A DNA stretch of 64,000 bases from positions 372,001 to 436,000 of the forward strand of contig NZ_SJEV01000001.1 in NCBI RefSeq assembly GCF_008642235.1. Direction: 5' to 3'. The notes beneath the pieces were generated by a model. It ran no database searches. It was not told the origin of the DNA and was given only the letters and a program-made list of their open reading frames with translations. A program made the position numbers and the translations under genes. Positions 53,013-60,557 of the stretch are shown here, one piece after another. Source of the stretch: Planctomonas psychrotolerans. GTDB lineage: Bacteria > Actinomycetota > Actinomycetes > Actinomycetales > Microbacteriaceae. The first letter of the stretch is position 1; each line of letters opens with the position of its first letter.

Positions 53013-53872
53013 GTGCTCAGTTCGACGAGAAGAGCGGGCAGTTCGGTCGCCAGCTCGCGGGCGAGGAATCCGAGCGGGCCCACGCGGGCCGCAAGCCGGT
53101 CGCCGGCCGCGGCGTGCAGGTAGGTACCCCAGCACGCGGCCTGCTCGAGGGATGCGCCGCGGGCGCGCACTCCGGCGATCGCACCCGCGAGCACGTCTCC
53201 GCTGCCCGACGTGGCGAGTCCGCCGAATCCGCTCGACGACTGCCACACCCGGCCATCCGGATGCGCGATGGAGTTCATGCAGGTGACCACCGCGCCGAAC
53301 TTCTCCGCGATCTCCGAGACGTCGCGGTCGAGGTCGTCCACGTCGCGCTCGAGGAGTCGTCCGGCTTCGTTCTCGTTGGGAGTGAGGACCAGCCGGCCGG
53401 CGAACGCGTCCCGCTGATCGCCGAGCCGGGGCAGCACGCCGAGGGCGAGGGCGTCGAGGTGCACGGACGTGTCGGCGCCGATCAGGGGGATGAGCCGCCG
53501 GAGCAGGTCCTCCGCCTCATCGGGATCGTCGAGGCCGGCGCCGACGAGCAGCACGTCGGGGTCCAGCTGGTCGGCGAGGGCCTCCACCGACGACCCGAGA
53601 ACCGACCCCGCCGACGATTCGGCGAGCCCGACCACGCCGGCCTCGGGCATGGCCACGGCGAGCGCCGGTGCCACGGACTCCGCGACGGCGATGGTGAGCC
53701 GACCCGCGCCGACGCGCAGCGCCGCGGTGCCGGCGAGCAGGGCGGCACCGGGGGTCTTCCGAGCCCCGCCCAGCACCAGGACGTCCCCCCTGTCGTACTT
53801 CGAGGAGCCCGGTGCGGGCAGCGGCCACTGTCGGAGCGACGCGGGCGTGATGATCTCAGCGGGCGAAGACAT
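53009..53872 (-). CDS. nnrD: ADP/ATP-dependent (S)-NAD(P)H-hydrate dehydratase
   Basis: 287 residues, YjeF C-terminal/carbohydrate-kinase fold. KYDRGDVLVLGG, LTPNENEAGRLL and the catalytic GSGDVLAGA motif. Repairs hydrated NAD(P)H; the epimerase partner domain (NnrE) is not fused here. It overlaps the upstream phosphatase gene by 17 nt and the downstream reductase by 4 nt. Confidence 0.9.
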   Translation of the reverse strand: MSSPAEIITPASLRQWPLPAPGSSKYDRGDVLVLGGARKTPGAALLAGTAALRVGAGRLTIAVAESVAPALAVAMPEAGVVGLAESSAGSVLGSSVEALADQLDPDVLLVGAGLDDPDEAEDLLRRLIPLIGADTSVHLDALALGVLPRLGDQRDAFAGRLVLTPNENEAGRLLERDVDDLDRDVSEIAEKFGAVVTCMNSIAHPDGRVWQSSSGFGGLATSGSGDVLAGAIAGVRARGASLEQAACWGTYLHAAAGDRLAARVGPLGFLARELATELPALLVELST

Positions 53873-54608
53873 CGCGGTCTCCCCCGTGCTCGGTGAGCGG
53901 CGCGTTCTGCTGCTCGAGGTGGGCGACCGAGTTGAACAGGCGCGGCTGCCAGCGCCTGCTTCCCGCGTCCCGCGCGAGCAGGGACAGGCCCGTGTTCACC
54001 ACGGGAGTGCTGCGCCCGATGCCGAGGACCTCGTCCTCGGTCAGCCCCTCGCACACGTACCGGAACACCAGGACGACGGCGTCGTGGCACACCACGGCCA
54101 CCCGGCGCGGGCTGTCCGCCCGGTCGAGCTCGGTCAGGAAGAACCGCACGCGCAGCGCGAGGTCGGCCCACGACTCGCCGCCCGGCGGCCGGTAGTAGAA
54201 CTTGCCGAGCCAGCGTCGGCGTGCCGCCTCACCCGGGAACCGTGCTTCGACTCCACTGCCGGTGAGGGCGTCGAGGATGCCCAGTTCACGGTCGCGCAGG
54301 CGCTCGTCGACGAGTGGACGCCACGATGCGCGCACGCTGTTCTCCTCGAGGCCGAACGCGTACTCCGCGGTCTGCTGAGCGCGCAGGTACGGGGACGACC
54401 AGACCTGGTCGGGCCACACGTCGACGCCGGACCCGCGGAGCCAGGTGCCGAGCGCGTCCGCCTGTTCGACACCCGCCGCCGAGAGGGGAACGTCGGCGTC
54501 GCGTGCCGTGACCGGCACGACCTCGAGGCCGTCGCGCGAGGCGGTCGTCGCCGCGACGTTGCCCTCGCTCTCCCCGTGGCGGATGAGCAGCAGTTCGGTC
54601 GTTGCCAT
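53856..54608 (-). CDS. Histidine phosphatase family protein
   Basis: 250 residues. Catalytic LLIRHGESEGN, arginine in SSPYLRAQQTAEYA, and distal His in AVVCHDAVVLV. Phosphoglycerate-mutase fold; substrate unknown. ATG 54608 with AAGGAG upstream. First gene of a three-gene overlapping set with nnrD and the saccharopine-like gene. Confidence 0.88.
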   Translation of the reverse strand: MATTELLLIRHGESEGNVAATTASRDGLEVVPVTARDADVPLSAAGVEQADALGTWLRGSGVDVWPDQVWSSPYLRAQQTAEYAFGLEENSVRASWRPLVDERLRDRELGILDALTGSGVEARFPGEAARRRWLGKFYYRPPGGESWADLALRVRFFLTELDRADSPRRVAVVCHDAVVLVFRYVCEGLTEDEVLGIGRSTPVVNTGLSLLARDAGSRRWQPRLFNSVAHLEQQNAPLTEHGGDRDVFAR

Positions 54609-54710
54609 GTACCGGTTCTCCTTCGTCGTCGTGACGGTGTCGTGTCGAGCGTAGGCCGATCGAGCGACGGTGGGGCCGTCCTCAGGGGTCGGACAGGGAT
54701 CGTACGGAGG

Positions 54711-56006
54711 TCAGACGGGAGTCGACGGAGCCGCGCTCTCGGTTCCCTTGGTCGCTTTCGCCTCGCGGGCGCGCATCCGGTCGATCACGGCCATCACGGG
54801 GGTCGCAGTCACCCCGTGCACGGCGATCGACGCGACCACGGTGAGACCGACGATGCCCCACAGCCGTTCCCCGCCCTCGAAGTCGCCGTTCGCGAGCGCG
54901 TACGCCACGTAGAAGAGCGACCCGATGCCGCGCACGCCGAAGAACGCGATGACGAATCGCTCCCGCGGGCCGGTCTTGCCGCGGAGGAGTCCCAGCCAAC
55001 CGGTGAGCGGGCGGATGACGAACAGGATCGCGGCGACGAGGAGGACGTCGGTCCACACCAGCGCGTCGAACAGGCCGCGCACGACGGCCCCGCCCAGCAG
55101 GATGAGGACGAGTGCCGTGATGAGGCGCTCGATCTGTTCGACGAACTGGTGGAGCACGCGGTGGTAGCCGTGCGTGCGCTCGGAGGCGCGGATGGCCCAC
55201 GCGCAGACGAACACGGCCACGAAGCCGTACCCCTCCACGAGTTCGGCGAACCCGTAGGCGAGGAACGTCGCCGCCAGTGCCACGAAGCCCTCGGCGTGCT
55301 CGGAGAGCCTGAACCGTTCGGAGGGGGCGGAGAAGAACAGCTTGCCGAGCATCCATCCTGCGGCGAGTCCGACGAGAACCCCCGCCGTGAGGCGCCAGAG
55401 CACGTCGAGCAGGATCCAGTCGGTGAGCCACGCGGCCGGCGCGACGCCGACCATGCTCATGGCGATGGCCGCGTAGACGAAGGGGAAGGCGAGACCATCG
55501 TTGAGTCCCGCCTCCGACGTGAGTGCGAACCGCACCTCGTCATCGTCGGCCTCGCCATCGTCGGTGGGTTCGCCGACCTGCACCTCCGTGGCGAGCACGG
55601 GGTCGGTGGGGGCCAACGCCGCCGCGAGGAGCACCGCCGCCGCCACCCCGAGCCCGAGCATGCTCCAGCCGATCAGCGCGACCGCCAGCATGGACAGCGG
55701 CATGGTGATGGCGAGGAGGCGCCAGGTGGTCGACCAGCGACGCCATCCGATGCGTCGATTGAGGGCGAGCCCCGCGCCCATCAGCGAGATGATCACGCAG
55801 ATCTCGGTGACGTGCAGGGTGAGTTCGCCGTACTTCAGCGGATCCGGGTTGGGCAGGTCGGGGATCAGCGCAAAGGCGATCATGCCCGCCGCGACGAACA
55901 CCATCGGTATCGACACCGGCACTCGGCCCAGCAGACGCGGCAGCAGCGCTGCGCCGAGGGTCGCGGCACCGACCGCGGCGAAGGCCGCCGCCGCCCCGTC
56001 GATCAC
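54711..56006 (-). CDS. CPA1-family cation:proton antiporter
   Basis: 431 residues with about 12 membrane segments. The TM5 ion site is LAPTDPVLAT with a later SEAGLNDGLAFPF; TM11 has FFGVRGIGSLFY. It exchanges Na+ or K+ for protons. GTG 56006 overlaps the amidohydrolase stop (GTGA), so the two are coupled. Confidence 0.9.
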   Translation of the reverse strand: MIDGAAAAFAAVGAATLGAALLPRLLGRVPVSIPMVFVAAGMIAFALIPDLPNPDPLKYGELTLHVTEICVIISLMGAGLALNRRIGWRRWSTTWRLLAITMPLSMLAVALIGWSMLGLGVAAAVLLAAALAPTDPVLATEVQVGEPTDDGEADDDEVRFALTSEAGLNDGLAFPFVYAAIAMSMVGVAPAAWLTDWILLDVLWRLTAGVLVGLAAGWMLGKLFFSAPSERFRLSEHAEGFVALAATFLAYGFAELVEGYGFVAVFVCAWAIRASERTHGYHRVLHQFVEQIERLITALVLILLGGAVVRGLFDALVWTDVLLVAAILFVIRPLTGWLGLLRGKTGPRERFVIAFFGVRGIGSLFYVAYALANGDFEGGERLWGIVGLTVVASIAVHGVTATPVMAVIDRMRAREAKATKGTESAAPSTPV

Positions 56007-57268
56007 GGGCGGTCGCCGCTCGCGGAATCGCTTGCGACCTGCGCGTTCCTCCCCGATGCGCCGCCCGCATCCGGCTCGGTACCGAGGGCGGCGAGCGCGA
56101 GGGAGGCGAGCGCGGCGGCCGCGTCGGCGAGCACGTCGTCGTCGAACAGCACACGGGGCGAGTGGTTGCCCGGCGCCGTCTCGGCGTCGACGCCGTCGGG
56201 GCTGGCATGCAGGAAGACGAAGGTTCCGGGCACGCGTTCCAGCACGAAGGAGAAGTCCTCCGATCCCATGAGCGGGAACTCCATGTGCTCCACCCGGTCG
56301 TCGCCGAACAGCGTTCGCAGCACGTCGACCGTGGTTGCGGTGCGGTCGGCGTCGTTCACCGTGACGGGGTACACCACCTCGAAGTCCACGTGGGCGGTGC
56401 ACCCGTGCGCCTCCGCGATGGAGTTCGCCAGCCGCGCGATCTCCTCCTGCAGCACGGCGAGCGACTCGAGCGACAGGTTCCGCACGGTGGCGCCGAGCGA
56501 AGCCGAATCGGGGATCACGTTGAACGCGGCACCCGCGGACAGCTTGGTGACGGTGACCACCACCGGGTCGAAGACGCTGAATCGTCGGGTGACCATCACG
56601 TTCAACGCGGTCACGATCTCGGCGACGGCCGGAACCGGGTCATGGGCGCGACTCGGCAACGAACCGTGGCCGCCGGCCCCGTTCACCGTGATCGTCACGT
56701 GGTTGGCGCCCGCCATGATCGTGCCGGGGCGGGTCGCGAACACTCCGCGCGTCCCGGTGGTGACGTGGATCCCGTAGGCCGCGATCGGCAGCGACCCGGA
56801 GGCCTCCAGGGCGCCCTCCTCGATCATCACGCGCGCCCCCGCGAAGCCCTCTTCGCCGGGCTGGAACAGGAAGACCACATCGCCGGCGAGTTCGGAGCGG
56901 CGCTCGTGCAGCAGGCGGACGGCACCGACGAGACCGGCCACATGCAGATCGTGTCCGCAGGAGTGCATGTTGCCGTTGTCGGCGGCGAAGTCGAGGCCCG
57001 TCTGCTCCACGATCGGCAACGCATCCATGTCGCCGCGAAGGAGGACGGTGGGCCCGGGCTTGCCGCCGCGGAGCACCGCGGTGACCGACGTGGTGGCCGT
57101 GCCGAGGGTGATCTCGAGGTCGAGCCCGTCGAGCGCCTCGAGCACCAGCGCCTGGGTCTCGGGAAGGTGCAGGCCGAGCTCGGGCACGCGATGCAGCCGC
57201 CGACGAAGATCGATGAGGTCGGGGAGCAGCTCTCGGCTGTGGGGAAGTAGCGGCACCGACCCAGTCAA
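56003..57268 (-). CDS. M20-family amidohydrolase
   Basis: 421 residues. Metal/catalytic segments RGDMDALPI, HSCGHDLHVAGL, QPGEEGF, the dimerisation domain about 185-300 and GSEDFSF. HipO/AmhX-type enzymes hydrolyse N-acyl amino acids. TTG at 57268 is the listed start; GTG four codons on (57256) is equally possible as neither has a Shine-Dalgarno. Confidence 0.9.
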   Translation of the reverse strand: MTGSVPLLPHSRELLPDLIDLRRRLHRVPELGLHLPETQALVLEALDGLDLEITLGTATTSVTAVLRGGKPGPTVLLRGDMDALPIVEQTGLDFAADNGNMHSCGHDLHVAGLVGAVRLLHERRSELAGDVVFLFQPGEEGFAGARVMIEEGALEASGSLPIAAYGIHVTTGTRGVFATRPGTIMAGANHVTITVNGAGGHGSLPSRAHDPVPAVAEIVTALNVMVTRRFSVFDPVVVTVTKLSAGAAFNVIPDSASLGATVRNLSLESLAVLQEEIARLANSIAEAHGCTAHVDFEVVYPVTVNDADRTATTVDVLRTLFGDDRVEHMEFPLMGSEDFSFVLERVPGTFVFLHASPDGVDAETAPGNHSPRVLFDDDVLADAAAALASLALAALGTEPDAGGASGRNAQVASDSASGDRP

Positions 57269-57392
57269 TCAGCCCGGCCGGGGCGACGCGCCGCCCGGGT
57301 GCCCGCCGTGCTCCGACCGGCGTACGCCGTGCGGCCGTACCCGCATATCGCGACCATCACGCGCGTCGCGACGGTCAGAATCTTCTCGCCGG

Positions 57393-58238
57393 TCACGAGC
57401 CGAGCACGCCGCGGACGATGGAGTCGGAGGAGTGGCCCGGGTCGCCGTCGAGCGGCTCGGCGGACACGTCCACGACCGCGTATTCCACGAGGTCGATCTC
57501 CGGGGGAATGTCGAAGCTGCCCGCGTCACCCGACAGCATCCCGATGCTCACCAGCCTGGTGAGGTCGGAGCTGATCAACCACACCTCGCGGATGGCGTTC
57601 TCGGGGATCTCCGAACTGACGGTGATGTCGATGGTACGAATACCCGCGCTCTCTCGCACGACGGCTCCCCCGCTGGCGCCCGGCCAGTCCGGCAGAGGGT
57701 CGAGGGCCGCTTCGGCGAGTTGCTCTGCCGGGGGCGCGGTCGGCGCGGGGTCGGTGCTCTGGAGCGTGATCGCGATGGACGCCACGAGGCTTCCTCCGAC
57801 CACGGCGACCGCCGCGGCGGCGAGCCACGGCATCCAGCGCCTCACCGGGGTGGAGCCCGCGCGGAGGACGTCGCGCCGGTCCGATCGGTGGCTCGCAAGG
57901 TCGACCGGCGGAGCGGTGTCGCCACCGGAAGCCGGCAGCGCAGAGGCCGACACGGACGCGGATATCGGTGCGGCCGACACCGGTGGGGCGGGCGACGCGA
58001 CGGACGACGGAGCCGCGACGGGCAGGCGCAGCCCGAGCTCCGCGGAGATGCTCTGCCATACCCGGTCGCTCGGCCGGACGAGGGCGACCGATGCGGAACG
58101 GCCGGCATTGGCGGCTGCGGTCAGCGAGGCCCGGCGGGTGGCGCACTCCGCACAGTCAGCGAGGTGGTCGAGTTCCTCCGCGGTCGCCACGTCCTCGCCG
58201 AGAGCGAGCAGGGCGAGCAGGTCAGGATCCGTGTGCAT
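57393..58238 (-). CDS. Zinc-binding anti-sigma factor (RskA-like)
   Basis: 281 residues. N-terminal ZAS motif His25-x3-Cys29-x2-Cys32 (HLADCAEC) binds the sigma factor; an Ala/Pro/Ser linker leads to one membrane helix (about 145-165) and an extracytoplasmic RskA domain. Overlaps the sigma gene by 17 nt. Signal-dependent proteolysis of such proteins frees the ECF sigma factor. Confidence 0.9.
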   Translation of the reverse strand: MHTDPDLLALLALGEDVATAEELDHLADCAECATRRASLTAAANAGRSASVALVRPSDRVWQSISAELGLRLPVAAPSSVASPAPPVSAAPISASVSASALPASGGDTAPPVDLASHRSDRRDVLRAGSTPVRRWMPWLAAAAVAVVGGSLVASIAITLQSTDPAPTAPPAEQLAEAALDPLPDWPGASGGAVVRESAGIRTIDITVSSEIPENAIREVWLISSDLTRLVSIGMLSGDAGSFDIPPEIDLVEYAVVDVSAEPLDGDPGHSSDSIVRGVLGS

Positions 58239-58854
58239 CGAGGTCCACCTCCAATCGGGTTCGTAATCTGTCGAGGCTTCGGCGAATGTGGCTTTTCACC
58301 GTGCCGAGCGGCATGCGGAGCCGATCGGCGATCTGCGAGTGGGTCAGATCGTCGAAGAAGGCGAGTCGCAGTATTTCCTGCGGCACGCTGTCCAGGCGGC
58401 TCATCTCCTCGGCGACGAGAAGCCGTGTCGCCAGTTCTTCAGGTTCTTCGGTGCGGACGTCGGGAGCGGTTGCTCTCAGTCGCTCTTCCACACCGATTTG
58501 TCGGGTTCGGGTGGTGTGCGCGTCGGAGATCTTGTTGCGGGTGATGCCGACGAGCCAGGAAGGGAGCCGCGCCCGGCCCGGGTCGAACGTGTGCCGTCCC
58601 TGCCACGCCGACACGAACACGCGCTGCGTGACGTCTTCCGCCTCCGCGACGTTTCCGAGGGCCCGGACGGCGAGCGTGTGCACGAGGGCGGACCACCGAC
58701 CGTAGACCTCGGCCAGAGCCCGCTCGTCCCCGGCGAGGAACGACTCCTCCAGTGCGCGCTCGAGATCCTGCTCGCGCGCAGCGTCATCGCTTTCGAGTGG
58801 AGCTGGGGTCACGGGGGTGCGGGACTCTCGGTAAGGGGAGGCTGTTCGCACCAT
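58222..58854 (-). CDS. ECF sigma factor (SigK/RpoE type)
   Basis: 210 residues. Region 2 (GNVAEAEDVTQRVFVSAWQ, WLVGITRNKISDAHR-like segment) and region 4 (LRLAFFDDLTHSQIADRLRMPLGTVKSHIRRSL). Pairs with the adjacent ZAS anti-sigma. In SigK-RskA systems targets are secreted antigens and redox proteins; here the sortase and DUF4397 genes directly upstream are candidate targets or inducers. Start uncertain: ATG 58854 or a GTG some 14 codons on. Confidence 0.9.
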   Translation of the reverse strand: MVRTASPYRESRTPVTPAPLESDDAAREQDLERALEESFLAGDERALAEVYGRWSALVHTLAVRALGNVAEAEDVTQRVFVSAWQGRHTFDPGRARLPSWLVGITRNKISDAHTTRTRQIGVEERLRATAPDVRTEEPEELATRLLVAEEMSRLDSVPQEILRLAFFDDLTHSQIADRLRMPLGTVKSHIRRSLDRLRTRLEVDLDAHGS

Positions 58855-58876
58855 GGTAGCCGGTCCCTGTGCGCGG

Positions 58877-59557
58877 CTATTCGGGCACCGCGGTGACGAT
58901 GACGTTGTCGAGATAGTGCCCGGTACTCCGGTCGAACTCGCCGCCGCAGGTCACCAGCACGAGCCGAGCTGCCCCCTCGCGGTCGAACAGATCGCCCAAT
59001 GGAACGTCGGACTTGGGCGTCCGCACCACCTCCGAAACGGTGTAGCGGTGTTCGGCTCCGTCGGCGGTGCGCACGGTGACCGGTACCCCGATGGTCACTT
59101 CCCGCAGCCGGGCGAACGCCCCGAGGCCGTAGATGGCCGAGTCGACGTGCGCCGCGATGACGGTCGTTCCGGCGGGGTCGCCCGGCGCGGGTCCGAACCG
59201 GTACCATCCGGCCTCGCCCGTGTTCTGCGGCAGGTCCATCGCCCCGTCGCCGTCGACGCCCATTCCGAGCACCGGCATGTCGAGCTCGAGATCTGCGACG
59301 GAGATGTTGACCGGGGGCACCACCTCCCGGGTCACCTGGGCGTCGATGCTCGAGTTCTGTCTCGGAACGTCGGGCACGACGATCGCGGTTTCCGGCGCGG
59401 GCGAGGCGGGCGGCTGCTCGCCGAGCCCGGCCCCCGGTGCGGGGGTGGTCGTCAGTGGAGCGGGCGCACTCGGCACGCCCTGAGGCACGGCCGGTGTGCC
59501 CGAGCAGCCGGACAGAACGAGAAGGGCCATGAGGCCGATACCGAATCGAACTCTCAT
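58877..59557 (-). CDS. Class F sortase, lipoprotein-type N-terminus
   Basis: 226 residues. Lipobox LLVLSGC (Cys18), Pro-rich spacer, then the sortase barrel with His in IAAHVDS, catalytic Cys in LVLVTCGGEFD and Arg in FDRSTGHY. Class F enzymes are actinobacterial cell-wall transpeptidases. The neighbouring DUF4397 protein has a C-terminal anchor and may be its substrate. AAGGGAAGG precedes ATG 59557. Confidence 0.9.
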   Translation of the reverse strand: MRVRFGIGLMALLVLSGCSGTPAVPQGVPSAPAPLTTTPAPGAGLGEQPPASPAPETAIVVPDVPRQNSSIDAQVTREVVPPVNISVADLELDMPVLGMGVDGDGAMDLPQNTGEAGWYRFGPAPGDPAGTTVIAAHVDSAIYGLGAFARLREVTIGVPVTVRTADGAEHRYTVSEVVRTPKSDVPLGDLFDREGAARLVLVTCGGEFDRSTGHYLDNVIVTAVPE

Positions 59558-59607
59558 GGCCCTTCCCTTTCATCGACCGGAAGCGGTGCGCGACCGACCG
59601 AGCTCGA

Positions 59608-60438
59608 TCACTTCGACTGCGCGGCCTCGCGGCGACGCGTGGACACGGTCACGCCAGCGGCTGCGATCAGCATAAGCAGCGCTGCTGAACCGAGCCACAC
59701 GAGCGACCCGGTGTCGGAGTCGGCGGCGAGGCCGACGGATCCGGCGGGAATACCGTGCGGGGCGGACGACAGACCGTCGATGGTCTGCACCGCGAGGGCG
59801 AGATTGCCGGCCTCGAGGCTGCCCCAGGCGTAGACGATCGTGTTGACACCGTCGGCGATGGTCACGTCCGCCGGGCCGATGACCGGGTCGGTCGTTCCCG
59901 CGGCGGCCACCGAAGCGGACACGGTGCCGGCCGGAAGGTTCAGCACCTGCTCGTTCGGGTTGGTGAGGCCGCTGATCACTGCGGATCCCCCGGCGAGCAC
60001 GTCCACGGCGGGTGCGGCCGCGGTGTGACGCACCGTCAAGCGGCCCTCACCGGCCGCCGTGGCGGTCGTGTCGTTGAGGAACAGCGTCGCGGTGGGCTCT
60101 CCGGCGGCGTTCAGGTGCGCTACGGCGGTGTAGTTGCCACCGGCGGCCAGCGTCAGATCGACCGGACCGATGGCGGGCGCGCTCGCGTCCGCGGCGTCGG
60201 CAGCGGTGATGGCCACCGAGTAGGTACCGGCCGGGAGCTCGAGCGGCCCGGCGAGGTCGCTCGGGGCGAAGTTGTCGAGTGTCAGTTCGTTGTTGACGTA
60301 GACGTCGACGGGCAGGTCCGGGACACCGTGCAGAACCGAGAGCTTCGCGCTCGATTCCTCCGCTGCGTTCGCGGGAAGTGCGGCGCCGACAAGGGCGATC
60401 GCGCCGACGGTGACGCCGGCGAGGATACGAGAGTGCAC
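59608..60438 (-). CDS. DUF4397-domain surface protein
   Basis: 276 residues. Signal peptide cleaving after ANA (about residue 25), two tandem DUF4397 beta domains (LSVLHGVPDLPVDVYVNN and LTVRHTAAAPAVDVLAGG), and a C-terminal helix with basic tail (WLGSAALLMLIAAAGV then RRR). The residues before the helix (SDTGS) resemble a sorting signal but not LPxTG. GTG 60438 with AGGAGG upstream. Confidence 0.9.
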   Translation of the reverse strand: MHSRILAGVTVGAIALVGAALPANAAEESSAKLSVLHGVPDLPVDVYVNNELTLDNFAPSDLAGPLELPAGTYSVAITAADAADASAPAIGPVDLTLAAGGNYTAVAHLNAAGEPTATLFLNDTTATAAGEGRLTVRHTAAAPAVDVLAGGSAVISGLTNPNEQVLNLPAGTVSASVAAAGTTDPVIGPADVTIADGVNTIVYAWGSLEAGNLALAVQTIDGLSSAPHGIPAGSVGLAADSDTGSLVWLGSAALLMLIAAAGVTVSTRRREAAQSK

Positions 60439-60557
60439 AACTACCTCCTAGATAAGTGCCCGGGTGGGCCGGCGATCTCCGCCGTTATCCAGTAGTTCTG
60501 CCGCTCGGGGCCAATTGGATGCACCTGCATGAAAAAAACGAGATTTCTTTTTCGCCG

